DNA of 64,000 nucleotides from Henckelia pumila (GCF_033568475.1 NC_133123.1:2232001-2296000); one strand, 5' to 3'. Positions 1 through 12,623 are shown, counted from the stretch's first letter. The notes: generated by a model from the letters alone, not told the origin. Translations and numbers: made by a program.

Positions 1-1224
1 ATGTGCTGAAGTGTTTATTTTTTGGTTTCCTTAAATATTTGGTTAACTTCTCTTTTTCCTCATGAAATTGACGAACTTGCTTTTGGATGAAGGTCCTAGA
101 AATAACAGTTTTTTTTCTTATGTGAAAACATTCATAAAAGGATTTCCACTGGTATATTAATTGATTGTTATTAATGTATGATGATATAATTTCAAATAAC
201 AATGGTTCATGACTACAACATATGTCGATTTTCTATTTTAGATTATTAATAAACATTGTTTTTACTTCTTTGGGACCTAGCTACCTCTTGCTTGTTAGTG
301 TGTTTCTTAACCTTTCCCACTTTTTCTTCTTAACCTATGTTGAAGTGTATGAAAAACCTTGTAAACCGAATGTTATGTGGTTGTGCGTTAAGCCAATAAT
401 TTTATATTCAAATTAATAATATCTGTTATTATCATATTATTTAATCCATCTGGAATTTTTCAATATTTGGTTCCCCTATGCATAACTTAGTTGAGTTTTG
501 TGATTGTATATCGGTATTTGGTTCAGCTATGCATGACTTAGTTCACTTCCATGAGTGAGTCAAGGTTTTCATCCAGAAGTTAGAATTTGTTAGCTGTTCG
601 ACTATGAGCCTCAAAAAGTCCACTGAGAAGATTGCTCCTCTGAATTATTAGGTCGAAAATCATCGCAATTATTTTTAAAAAAATTAATTTAATGACTTGG
701 GCCAACCAGACCCAATCTTTTTATGTGTCGATGTGCCTATACACACACGTAAATATATCATATATGTATAATGTATGTATATAATTTTTTTTTACATTGA
801 ATCATATCATTTTATCATAAATGGGATATCAAAATCCAAATCATAAAATTTTATTATATTTTCTTTCTTTCTTCCCTGCTCTGTTTTTTACTGCTGGAGA
901 TGCCACTCCGAGGGAGGATATATTGAACATTAATTATAATTATTGAAAGCATAATTTATTCATAATCTTATCTTTGATTATTTATTATTTAGGTGTTGAA
1001 TCAGTACTAGCAATATTAGAGGGGCAGCAGAAAAATGAAGTGGTGGCGATTGTTAATTAGTGTGTTCGTGTTAATTAATGTGTGATTAATTATTAATTAA
1101 TTGCTTAATATTTGGAATAAGTCCTTCGATCCCTTTCATTGACACGACAATGTGGTAATTTGTTTATAGGTTGTATAAATAATAATTCAATTATTGATTA
1201 ATCATATCCATATAATATATATAT
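1..1224. other. AT-rich intergenic DNA, no gene seen
   Basis: No open frame here looks like a protein; the 64-codon frame near 222-416 has no recognisable domain and lies in AT-rich DNA. The stretch ends in a TA-rich run that served as the target of the copia element. Confidence 0.6.
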
Positions 1225-1487
1225 TGTTGTGGAAAAGTAAAAATTTACGGTAAAAAGTAAATACTCCAAAACTCAAAATATATCAAACTCTACACTTTAT
1301 AATATTTTTCTCTCAACTCAATTGTATTTTTCATCACAAATGAAGACCTATTTATAGATCCACATTTGAGATTAGTCCAAAAATTAAAACATCATCATCT
1401 ACATCATCACACACTAATTTTCCACATTTTACAACTCAATATTCAACATTCAATATTCAACAATAATAAAATAATATATTTTCAACA
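1225..1487 (-). repeat. 3' LTR of the copia element
   Basis: 263-bp direct repeat that begins TGTTG and ends CAACA. It matches 6773-7035 except at two positions by eye. On the minus strand it carries a TATAAATA box (within forward 'ctatttatagatc'), as expected for the U3/R promoter. Confidence 0.95.
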
Positions 1488-4400
1488 CTCCCCCTTGTGA
1501 TGATGATCGTCATATGATGATTGTCTTTATTATGTGTTTTATACTGCCTCGTTAAAAACCTTACTAGAAAAAACCCAGTGGGATAAAAACCATAGTAAGG
1601 GAAAAAGAGTACAGCCACGTAAACTCCCCCTCATGTTAACATGAGTGATTCTTCACATATTCCGCAGATTGCGCATCCCAATGTTGTATATATGCTTTCT
1701 GAATATCGTCGTGGGAAGTGCCTTTATGAAGAGATCTGATGAGTTCTCACTTGATTGAATATAACAGATATCAATATCTTTATTCTTCTCAAGCTCTTGA
1801 GTGTAGGCAAAGAACTTTGGGGGTATATGTTTTGTTCTGTCACTTTTGATGTATCCTTTTTTCATTTGAGCAATACATGCAGCATTGTCTTCATACAACG
1901 TCACAGGCTTCTTGTCTACTGATAATCCACAAGAAGTTTGGATATGTTGTGTCATTGATTTTAGCCAAACACATTCACGGCTTGCTTCATGTAGCGCAAT
2001 AATCTCAGCGTGATTTGATGAAGTTGTTACGAGTGTTTGTTTCTGTGAACGCCAAGAAATTGCGGTGCCTCCACGAGTAAATACATATCCGGTTTGAGAA
2101 CGTGTCTTATGTGGATCAGATAAATATCCAGCATCAGCATAACCAATGATACTTTGATTGGTGTCTTTTGAGTACAAAAGTCCCAAATCTGTTGTTCCTC
2201 GTAGATAACGAAATATATGTTTAATTCCGTTCCAATGCCTCTTTGTTGGATATGAACTGAATTTTGTCAATAAATTTACAGCAAAAGATATATCAGGTCT
2301 AGTGCAATTTGCAAGATACATAAGGGCACCAATGGCACTTAGATATGGTATTTTTGGACCAAGAATAACTTCATCATCTCCACATGGACGGAATGGATCC
2401 TTTTCTATGTTTAATGATCTTACAACCATTGGAGTACTTAATGGATTTGATTTATCCATATTAAAACGTTTAAGGATCTTTTCTGTATAATTTGCCTGGT
2501 GAACAAAAATTCCACATTCTTTTTGTTCGATTTGCAAACCCAGACAGTACTTGGTTTTTCCAAGATCCTTCATTTCAAATTCTTCCTTCAAGTACATCAT
2601 AATTTTTTGAATTTCTTTATTCGTTCCAATGATGTTTAAATCATCAACATATACAACAATAATTACACATCCGGATGTGTTTTCTTAATGAAAATACAAG
2701 GGCATATTGGATCATTTACATATCCCTTTTTCATCAAGTGCTCACTTAGCCGATTATACCACATTCGGCCGGATTGCTTCAACCCATATAATGATCCTTG
2801 CAATTTTACAGAATAAAATTCTTTGGGTTTTGAACTTTGTGCTTCATGCATCTTAAATCCTTCAGGGTTTTTCATATATATATATCGCTATCAAGTGATC
2901 CATATAAGTAAGCCGTAACAACATCCATCAGACACATTTCCAAATTTTCAGAGACTACCAAACTAATCAAATATCGAAACATAATTGCATCCATAACAGG
3001 AGAATACGTTTCTTCATAATCAATTCCAGGCCTTTGAGAAAAACCTTGTGCAACAAGTCTAGCTTTATATCTGACTATTTCATTTTTCTCATTTCGCTTT
3101 CGAATAAAAACCCATTTGTATCCAACAGGTTTTACACCTTCAGGTGTGAGGACTATAGGTCCAAAAACATTGCGTTTATTTAGCGAATCCAATTCAACCT
3201 GGATGGCATCTTTCCATTTTGCCCAATCATGACGAGTTTTACATTCACCAAATGATTTTGGTTCATGATCCTCGTTTTCATTTACGATGTCACAAGCCAC
3301 ATTATAAGAAAATATCTCATCAATATCTTCTATGTCTTTTCGGTTCCATATTTTTCCAGTATTAATATAATTGATAGAGATTTCACGATTCTCGTCAGTT
3401 TGTGGTTCTGACAAAATATTTTCATCATCAGGTGATTCTTCTGGAACACCATTTTCTATTTTATGATCGTCGTGTTTTTCTATGCCTTTTTTTTTCCGAG
3501 GATTTTTGTCCTTGGAACCGATTGGTCTTCCACGCTTCAAGCGTTTTATGACATCATGAGTGTCTTCAATTTGTTTCTTTGGAATTTCAATTCGAGCAGG
3601 GGCATTTACAGCATGTATATATGATTTTGTTACCCCTTTTGTGTCTGCAAATGCATCTGGCATTTGATTTGCAATTCTTTGCATGTGCACAATTTGCTGT
3701 ACATCTTTCTCACATTGTTTGGTCTTTGGATCCAAATGTAACAATGATGGTACATACCATGTGATTTTTTTTCGATGTGTTTCTTTTCTCCCCCTAACAC
3801 TGGGAAGATTTCTTCATTAAAATGACAATCAGCAAAGCGTGCTGTAAACACATCGCCTGTTTGAGGCTCAAGATATCAAATGATTGATGGGCTATCATAA
3901 CCGATATAAATACCGATTTTTCTTTGAGGACCCATTTTTGATCGTTGAGGTGGTGCAATAGGCATATACACCGTACATCCAAAAATTCTCAAATGAGAAA
4001 TATTTGGTTCTTTAACAAATGCAAGATGCAATGGGGAGAATTTATGATATGCACTTTGTCTGATGCGAATTAATGCTGCAGCATGTAAAATTGCATGTCC
4101 CCATATAGAAATAGGGAGTTTTGTTCTCATAATCATTGTTCTAGCAATCAGTTGTAGACGTTTAATCAATGATTCAGCTAATCCATTCTGTGTATGAACA
4201 TGAGCAACAGGATGTTCAACAGTAATTCCCATTGACATACAATAGTCATTGAAAGTTTGGGAAGTAAATTCTCCAGCATTATCAAGTCTTATTTTTTTGA
4301 TTGTATAATCGGGAAATTGATTCCACAATTTTATTATTTGAGCCATTAGTCTTGCAAATGCCACATTCCGAGTTGACAATAAGCATACATGTGACCATCT

Positions 4401-6223
4401 GCTGGAGGCATCGATCAATACCATAAAATATCGAAATGATCCACATGGTGGATGAATTGGCCCACAAATATCACCCTGAATACGTTCAAGAAATATGGGT
4501 GATTCTGTTTGGATTTTAGCTAGCGATGGCCTTATAATACTTTTTTCAAGAGAACATGCTTTACATTGAAACTTATTATTCTGAAAGATCTTCTGGTTTT
4601 TCAATGGATGACCATGCGTATTTTCAATAATTCTTCGCCTCATTATTGAACCAGGATGTCCCAATCGATCATGTCAATTTGTTAATATTGAAGAACTATT
4701 AACCACCATATTTGATTCGATTGGCCTTATATGTGTATAATGCAATCCAGTATGGAGCATTGATAATTTTTCAACCACATATTTCTTTCCTGATTTATAT
4801 GTGGTAAGACACATATATTTTTGATTTTCATCAGTTATCGTCTCAGTATCATATCCATGAGAATATATGTCATTAAAACTCAACAAATTTTTTTTCGATT
4901 GTGGTGAATATAAAGCATCATTTATCAGAAATTTTGTACCATTTGGTAACAAAAATTGTGCTTTACCACAACCTTCAATCAAGTCTACAGGACCTGATAT
5001 GGTATTCACCATTGCTTTTGTTGGTTTTATTTCCAAGAAATATCTTTTATCTCGCAGAATAGTGTGCGTTGTACCACTATCTGGTATGCAAATTTTCATG
5101 ATATTATTTCCATGTTTGCTCATAACATTTTCATATCAAACTTCACAAAAATATAATAAAGAAAAATCAAGGATAATATATATATGCAAAATATATCATG
5201 TTTCATAAGAAAGCATGAAAAATATAGCATGTTACATTCTAGTCCCACCAATATATTAATCAATGTTCTCGAAATCATTTGAAAAAATCGGCAGCATTGA
5301 AATAAGTTGAACCACTTAAATGGTTACTGTTTTCAACAAAATTGGTCTCTTTTTATTTCCCCTTTATCGATACTTTAAAGAGCTTACATAAGTGCTCAGA
5401 GGTATATGACCAATGTCTTGGAGTGCCACATTTATAACAAACACTCTCATATCTTTTTGAGTGATTTTTATTTTCACTCATATTTTCATGCTGCCTTTTT
5501 GGGTGGTTCGTGGCGTCCTTTTGAGATTAGTTATTGAAGTAACTATCTCGATTATTTTCATATTCACGGCCATAACCACGACCACGATCATTTCTACATC
5601 CACGTTCATGACCACATCCTCGACCTCAACCAAAATCTAGTTTATTGCCTTTGATTTTGGTTTTCATTTTTACTTACGACATTTGCTTCTGGAAATGCCG
5701 TAGATACATTGAGTCGGGATTGATGATTTCTCATTAACATTTCTTTGCTCTTTTCTAATGATATCGAGAGCAACGAATTTAAACTTTGCCAATTTGACAT
5801 GGTGGTACTAGAAAAATAACAATGCATTTTATAAGTTAATTTTCATTAATATGACAATACAAAATAATGGATAAACGATGAGTACAAGTACGTGTACAAA
5901 TAGAGAAAAAGTATGTGGTGAAAAATCGTTGGTGAGTACAAGACTCGTGAGCATGATGATCATAGTCGTTATGAAAAATAGCCTTATAAATGCCATCATC
6001 TTCATCTTCGAAAAAAACCGAGGAAATTTATTATTTTTTTTTAGAGAAAGAGTTAATTTGGTGTGATTGAAAATGAGTTTGAGTGAACATATTTATAGAC
6101 CAAAAACTAGCCGTTTGTTACCGTTTGTGACCGTTGGGGGTAAGAAATAAAATCGAGTATGTGTTGAATAAAAAATTGTGATAATCATGTGATGCATATA
6201 ATGATATCATAATTAAATAATTA

Positions 6224-6490
6224 TGTATATCATATCACATTATTATAAGATTGGTGTCGTAGACAACCTTTTATATAATATTGTGAAATTATACCAATAT
6301 AGTTAGTATAAAGTCAGGTATAGTATATCATATCACATTATTATAAGATCGGTGTAGTAGACAACCTTTTATATAATATTGTGAAATTATACCAATATAT
6401 TTAGTATAAAGTCAGGTATAGTATATCATATCACATTATTATAAGATCGGTGTCGTAGACAACCTTTTATATAATAACATGAAATTATAC
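6224..6490. repeat. 98-bp tandem repeat in the copia leader
   Basis: Nearly three copies with a 98-bp period (the GGTGT anchor occurs at 6253, 6351 and 6449), each with the phrase 'agacaaccttttatataat'. They lie between the primer site and gag, so they belong to the untranslated leader of the element. Confidence 0.85.
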
Positions 6491-6772
6491 AAATATGATT
6501 ATATTGTTTAAGAACCTTAGAGGCTTTTATACTTGTCGTATCCCTTACCGGGAGTGTGGGATGTCGTCTTAACATCCTCCCAGGATTTATAACAAGTTTT
6601 GAAAAAAAACTTATTTTTTTTTCATAACATGATATCATATATTAATATATACATAATAAAAATATATAAACAGTAAAATAAAAATTCTTATTTGTTGAAT
6701 ATTTTTGACTTCTTCTTGTATTTTGAAGCGTCGGAAAATATAGAGAACCTTCGAGCGATCGTGCTGATAACA

Positions 6773-7030
6773 TGTTGTGAAAAAGTAAAAATTTACGGTA
6801 AAAAGTAAATACTCCAAAACTCAAAATATATCAAACTCTACACTTTATAATATTTTTCTCTCAACTCAATTGTATTTTTCATCACAAATGAAGACCTATT
6901 TATAGATCCACATTTGATATTAGTCCAAAAATTAAAACATCATCATCTACATCATCACACACTAATTTTCCACATTTTACAACTCAATATTCAACATTCA
7001 ATATTCAACAATAATAAAATAATATATTTT

Positions 7031-7035
<5 letters not shown>
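6773..7035 (-). repeat. 5' LTR of the copia element
   Basis: 263 bp, TG...CA ends, near-identical to the LTR at 1225-1487. The adjacent minus-strand TGTTATCAGC resembles the tRNA-iMet primer site TGGTATCAGAGC. The outer edge abuts a long TA repeat. Confidence 0.95.

Positions 7036-7091
<56 letters not shown>
7036..7091. repeat. (TA)n microsatellite
   Basis: About 28 uninterrupted TA dinucleotides directly outside the copia 5' LTR. A smaller TA run also flanks the other LTR, so the element inserted into a TA-rich site, or the repeat grew after insertion. Confidence 0.95.
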
Positions 7092-7093
<2 letters not shown>

Positions 7094-7447
7094 CCGGAGA
7101 ATCAATATACACAAATTTGAAAATTACTTTGGTTTGCAGTATTCATTAAGTGATCCACAAGTTGAGGAAAAAAATAGCGCAAATGTAACATTTTGGACAT
7201 ATATACTGACTACTGTAATAAAATAAAGTGCGTTGGTGTGTAATTAATTAATTTGTCAACTATAATAGGATAGTAAATAATAATCGTTTTTTCGTACTTA
7301 GGTACTATATATGTTTAATCATGTTTAGCTGTCTACTTATTAAGATTAAAATGGGAAAACGGATATTATATGATATATCAATACATATGCATCTATGGAA
7401 GAGCCAAAATGACCTGTTCCTCCTTTATAAATAAGATAAGATGATAG

Positions 7448-7585
7448 GTTTTGATATGATGAGTATTTATCATGTGCATTTATGTATGTATCATTGACGT
7501 GACATCTTCTACATTTAATAGATGAACGTCACATCAGTAGGTGCACACATAAAATGTGCATAATAGTTGCTCACCATATCAAAAC
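7448..7585. mobile_element. Small MITE-like inverted repeat element
   Basis: About 138 bp with terminal inverted repeats of roughly 40 bp. The left end reads GTTTTGATATGATGAG; the complement of the right end reads GTTTTGATATGGTGAG. No coding capacity. The transposon superfamily is not identified because no clear target duplication is seen. Confidence 0.6.
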
Positions 7586-7605
7586 TTTATATATGTATAA
7601 ATGTA

Positions 7606-7703
7606 TGTATGTATGGTTGCGTTTATTGTGGGTTGTGATTAGACTATATATATGGATAAATCATATTGTAAGTATTAAACTAATTTTAAGATGATGGAAA
7701 TAA

Positions 7704-7735
<32 letters not shown>

Positions 7736-7820
7736 ATGATTGCGTTTATTGTGGGTTGTGACTAGATTATATATGGATAAATCATATTGAAACTATGAAA
7801 CTAATTTTATAAGATGTGGA
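7606..7820. repeat. Direct duplication, about 123-bp period
   Basis: The phrase 'tgcgtttattgtgggttgtga' begins at 7618 and recurs at 7741. Each copy continues into 'ggataaatcatattg' and 'aaactaatttta'. A TA run at 7710-7736 separates the copies. Apart from this, 7092-8600 holds no gene that I can see. Confidence 0.75.
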
Positions 7821-10270
7821 ACAATTATGGATAATAAGTAATAACATGCATGCTTAGTTTGATTTATCAATATTGTAATTGAAATTATGATTTTATAATA
7901 TATCATTTTATTTTTATTTTGTATCTGTATTTTAATTTGAAATTGCGATTTTTATTGAAGAATGTAAATTATTCTTAATCACTAATAAGTTATTTTAATT
8001 CACCAAAATTATTGGGTATCAATATTAGTTACATTTAAAAAAAGTCCACAAATAAGGAGAAAATAAAATGAAATTTATTTTATTCATGTTTTATTATTTT
8101 TAAAATGGGGTTTTTTATATATTATTTTTTTTGAAAAAAAATAAAGGGTATTAATGTGATTTCTATTCGTTGGAAATAATATAGTAAAAATGATTATTTA
8201 TCACATATTTTATTATAATAATCATCATGTTTTTAAGGTTTAATTTAGGTTGGATAGACCTTACGATTAATACACGCCACAAAAAAAATGAGATTGATAG
8301 GATTTAGTATAATTATATTCTTATCATAAAAACTACACACAACTATAATAAATAGAAAATTAAATTACTTTTGTATCGGTATGCTTGTTACTGTGCTACT
8401 GCTGTTTTGATTTCTCATAATATTATTATTCAGGTGAATCTTTATCTTTTGGGTTAATTGTCAATCACTCCCTAAATCAATTTATCACTTATTTATAAAT
8501 CCCTACATAAATAAAACTTACTTTCAACTCCCTGGAGAGAGAAACTTTTGTTTATAAATACCAATTATACTCTTATCTCCTAAAATTATTTTTTTAAAAA
8601 AAAAAGAATGGATAATAAAAACAAACTAATCCAAATAGTATATATATAAAAATTCAAATTAAAATCAAAGAACATAAACCATATCATATACATGCTTATG
8701 TTGATACAGGAGCAAGTATGTATTTAGGAAGCAAACATATACTTCCAAATTATTATTGGAAGAAATATGATAAAGGATTAAAAGTTCGAATAGGAGATGG
8801 ATCAATAATCATGCTTGATACAGTAGCAGAAAAATTAAAAATAGAAATTGAGAAAAAAAAATTTGTAATACCCATTATATACCAAATAGAATCAGGAATG
8901 AACATTATAATATGAAATAACTTTTTAAGAGAATATCTTCTTTTTACACAATTTGAAAATCATATAACTTTAAACAAAAGATCATCAATGATTTATATTC
9001 CTAAAATACGAACAGCATTTCGTGTAAGAAATGAAGGATTTACAAAGAATTTTCATAAACGAAATACAAATCTAATAGAACTAAAAATAGAAAATATTTT
9101 AACAATTAATCATGAAAAATAAATCATGAAGAAATTTCATGATATTTGTTCTGAAAATCCTCAGGACAAAATTAAGAAAAGAAAACAATTCATTGCTTCA
9201 ATAAAACTTAAAGACCCTAATATCACAATCCGTAAAGCACCAAGAAGATGCAAAATGGATGATGTAAAAATATTCGAAAAAGAGGTTTAAGAATTACTAA
9301 AACTTAAGATAATCATCCCAAGCAAGAGTCCACACTCTTCACCAACCTTTTATGTCAGTAAGAAAGACACTGATAAGAAAAATATGGTAATTGATTATCA
9401 AAAATGAATAATGCAACAATTATGGATGGATATTACATCCCAAACAAGAATGATTTACTATCTTACATAGGAGGAATGAAATATTTCTCCAGTTTAGATT
9501 GTAAATCAGGATTCAGGCAAATTCAGCTAGAACCACAAACTCAACTACTTACAACATTCAGCTGTCCAAAAGGACAATATCAATGGACTGTATTATCTTT
9601 CGAACTTAAACAAGCTCCAGGTATCTTTCAAAGATACATGGATGAATCTTTTAAACCTTATGTAGATTTTTGTTGTGTTTACATAGATGACATATTAATT
9701 TACTCAAAAACATTAGATCAACATTATAGAGACCTTATGACAGTATTAGATATTTGTCATAAAGATGGAATTATACTTTCTGAAAAGAAAGCACAATTGT
9801 TTAAAACAAAAATAAATTATCTAGGATTACAAATAGAAGACGGAAAACATTGTTTGCAACAACATATACTTAAGAAAATTCATGATTTTTCTAGTGAAAT
9901 CAAAGATAAAGATCAATTAAGAAGATTGCTAGGATTATTAACTTATTCTGAAAATTACATTAAGAAACTTGCAGAAATCAGAAAACCTCTTCAGGTCAAA
10001 CTTAAACAGGACTATAAATGGAAATGGTCAAAAGAAGATACTAATTATATAGACACTATTAAAAAAAAAAAAATTAGTAATCTTCCAGAATTATATTTTC
10101 CTTCATATAAAGACATAATAATAATTGAAACAGACGCCTCAGATGAATACTGGAGAGCATGTTTAAAAGCTTATACAGGAGAAAAAAATTTAGAAGGACT
10201 TACTAAAACGGCTACTAGGAATAATGAAAAATTATGTAATTATACATCAGGAACTTTTCAAGGTGCACAA

Positions 10271-11802
10271 TGATAAGTGCATTTTGTATGCATTAGTTTG
10301 TGTTATTTTTATATTTATTTTGTGTGCATTCATATTATTTTTATGTGTGTTTATATGTTTTAATGCATGTCTGTGTATTTCACTTTCCCGGTTAATTTTG
10401 TAGGAAAATGGATTTTTGAAGAGTTAATTATGGAGCAGCTTTGATCTAAAAATCATATTTAATTTTATAAAAATCCAAATCCGATCTTCACCAATGATAA
10501 TGAAGTTCAAGATGTTTTGAAGCTGATGTCCAAATTTTAGCTCGATCCGACGGCTAGAACTCAAGATATGAATTTTTTAAAATTGTCGCTCGAGCTGGTT
10601 GAAAGTTGCGCTGATGGTGAGTGTGTAGCGCGTTTGCCCTTGTGTTTGGCGCTAACAAGAAATGGTGGAGGCGCTATCGTGCTAAGGAAAGGGAGTTTAG
10701 CGCATGAAGTCTGTGCATGAGTTTTTCTCGGGCAGAAAATGTCTCGCTCGAGCGAGAGTTGATGCTCGCTCGAGCGAGCGAGACGTGATTTCAAATCCTC
10801 GGAGCAAAAGAGTGTTCGCTCGAGCGAGCCGCGCGACCAGAGTTTTATTTTTGGAAAATTATTTCTCGGAAAGGATATTATTTTTTTAATATTTGGGACC
10901 TATAAATATATTTGAGCATCAGAATAAGGGTTCCAGAGTTGGAGAGTTCCAGATTTTCAGAGGTGGCTACAGGCTACACGCTTGGGAGAAGATTTCTTAT
11001 TCTTTTTTTTATTTTATTTTTACTTTTCATGATTAAAAATCTTGTTTGATCATGAATTTATTTATTGAGTAGTTTTCTATTTCGATCAAGGCCACGTGAT
11101 TAGGCCAGACAATTTATGTATAAAACTCGTTTGTTTATTTGAGATTTTTAGACTTGATTTGATTTTATTGATTATCGAATTTATATTTGTCTTACGAATT
11201 TCTTGGCCAGTTATTTGTTTGCTTGTTAATCGATTCCAAGTCGACAGAGGAGGTCTCGAATTCGATCACTTTGATAGTCAACATAGTGTAAAACTGACTA
11301 GAAATAGAATTCGGTTTCATTATGCGGTTTGGGTGTAAACCGAATTTTCACAGTTATTCATGCATTCAAGTTTGATTAGAATTACGAAATATTAGTTCAT
11401 CAATATTTGAATAGGTTTGATTGTTCTAGAAATAGTCCTTCGAACAAATTAGGAAAATTCTCGTGAATTAAGATTAAGTCTGATGTCTTAGATCGACTGC
11501 TTGTTACATGAATTGTCTGGTACCTACGCGAGTCCTTGATCGAACTTTTCCCAAATTTGAAGTAATCCAAAATTTTCCAGCTGCGTTTTTACTTAATTTA
11601 ATTTTAATTGCAATTTTTAATTATTAGTTAAAATCTGAAATCGCTATTTTTGATTAGTCTAGATTAGGTAGAAATAAATATATTTTGGTAATCATTTTTA
11701 TACAGTCCCTGTGGGTTCGACACTTGGACCTTTGTCCACTATATTATTACTTGACCTGGTACGCTTGCCAGTTGAATTTATTCACACTGATTAAAGCGGT
11801 CA
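10271..11802. mobile_element. Solo LTR (probable Ty3/gypsy) inside the viral polymerase
   Basis: A 1532-bp sequence that starts TGATAAGTGC and ends GCGGTCA, flanked on both sides by the 5-bp duplication CACAA (10266-10270 and 11803-11807). No primer site, gag or pol lies inside, so it is a solo LTR left by recombination between two LTRs. A TATAAATA box at 10901 marks a plus-strand promoter and suggests plus orientation. The centre is GC-rich, with repeated CTCGAG-centred palindromes. Assignment to gypsy rests on the general look of the ends and is the weaker part of the call. Confidence 0.85.
10742..10827. repeat. Cluster of GCTCGAGC palindromes in the solo LTR
   Basis: Three perfect palindromes centred on CTCGAG: TCTCGCTCGAGCGAGA at 10742-10757, GCTCGCTCGAGCGAGC at 10764-10779, and TCGCTCGAGCGA at 10816-10827. 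A shorter relative, TCGCTCGAGC, is near 10587. They stand out in AT-rich DNA and lie 70-160 bp upstream of the TATA box. Confidence 0.9.
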
Positions 11803-12145
11803 CACAACTAAATTATCATTCAAATGAAAAAGAATTATTAGCTTTAATATATACAATTAGAAATTATGAGATTTATCTTATTTCTAAACCGTTTTTAGTA
11901 AGAACGGATAATATGAATTTAACATATTTCAAGGCAAGAAAAATATCAAGAAATGCAAGGAGAAATGCAGCAAGGTTAATTAGATGGCAATTGGAATTGA
12001 ACCATTATCAGTTCGAGATCCAGCATGTCAAAAAAACGGACAATTCATTACTCGACGCATTAACTAGATAACTTCATCCAAATTATACTATCCGTAGTAC
12101 CAGAATAACAAAAGAGATCCTAAGTGATCTAGAAAATGACTACGA

Positions 12146-12414
12146 GTCATCCGAACATGCCTTAGAAAGCATGGGGAATATAAATTGATGAAATGAGATT
12201 TATATTCAAAAACATGAATTATTTTATGACTTCAATTCATCCGAACATGCCTTAGAAAGCATGGGGAATATAAATTGATAAATTGAGATTTATATTCAAA
12301 AACATGAATTATTTTATGATTTCAAGTCATCCGAACATGCCTTAGAAAGCATGGGGTATATAAATTGATGAAATGAGATTTATATTCAGAAACATGAATT
12401 ACTCTATGAGTAAA
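12146..12414 (+). repeat. 90-bp tandem repeat, three copies, between viral pol and the TAV-position ORF
   Basis: Three copies with an exact 90-bp period; 'ccgaacatgccttagaaagc' starts at 12151, 12241 and 12331. They differ at few positions. In caulimoviruses the promoter of the second (19S) transcript lies in or before this interval, so the repeats may carry transcription signals; that link is inferred. Confidence 0.9.
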
Positions 12415-12528
12415 ATAATCAATCTCATGAAAATTGGTTCAATTCTTGAAAAAGAATTCATAAATGCAATGATACGCATAAAAAAAAAACTATCCGAATT
12501 ACTCACGATAAAGAGTTAAATTTCTAAT

Positions 12529-12529
<1 letters not shown>

Positions 12530-12566
<37 letters not shown>
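12530..12566. repeat. (TA)n run upstream of the TAV-position ORF
   Basis: TA dinucleotide tract about 60-90 bp before the ATG at 12624, inside the viral sequence. It may have grown after integration. Confidence 0.85.
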
Positions 12567-12569
<3 letters not shown>

Positions 12570-12623
12570 TCTTGTGCAGGATGGAACAATTAGATCAATT
12601 AAAAGAATAATTGATTGACATAG

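Larger units (their letters stand above)
1225..7035 (-). mobile_element. Ty1/copia LTR retrotransposon, young but coding-broken
   Basis: The element runs on the minus strand between two 263-bp direct LTRs with TG...CA ends. Next to the inner edge of the LTR at 1225-1487 the minus strand has a purine tract (AAGGGGGAG, 1488-1496). Next to the LTR at 6773-7035 it has a tRNA-Met-like primer site beginning TGTTATCAGC. Domain order on the minus strand is gag with a zinc knuckle (about 5.28-5.86 kb), protease with DSG (about 4.7-5.1 kb), integrase with the HHCC and D,D,E signatures (about 3.9-4.66 kb), reverse transcriptase with YVDD (near 2.65 kb) and RNase H (about 1.65-2.2 kb). Integrase before RT defines copia. 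The gag region is short for the family, and the coding region is broken in roughly half a dozen places. Flanking TATAT on both sides fits a 5-bp target duplication, though the site is TA-rich. Two LTR differences in 263 bp suggest an age of a few hundred thousand years at usual plant rates. Confidence 0.95.
8630..12071 (+). pseudogene. Caulimovirid polymerase region (protease, RT, RNase H), broken and split by a solo LTR
   Basis: The region corresponds to caulimovirus ORF V. The aspartic protease motif YVDTGAS is near 8.70 kb. The reverse transcriptase lies around 9.3-10.2 kb with FCCVYIDDILIYSK at about 9.67-9.71 kb. RNase H-like sequence continues to about 12.07 kb after the LTR, including a stretch around RWQLELNHYQFEIQHV. 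The sequence just before the protease resembles the start of caulimovirus ORF V (a SIYIK-like stretch), so the fossil begins very near the gene start. There is no integrase domain, as expected for a pararetrovirus and unlike an LTR retrotransposon. The region is broken at several points and is interrupted at 10271-11802. Confidence 0.9.

Noticed and set aside
222-416. 64-codon frame near the left edge
   Set aside because: Hydrophobic, low-complexity, no similarity and no gene context.
6914-7120. Frame with an Ile-Tyr repeat
   Set aside because: It is only the translation of the (TA)n microsatellite and part of the copia LTR.
12146-12414. 90-bp repeats as a CRISPR-like array
   Set aside because: Units are contiguous without unique spacers and the host is a plant.
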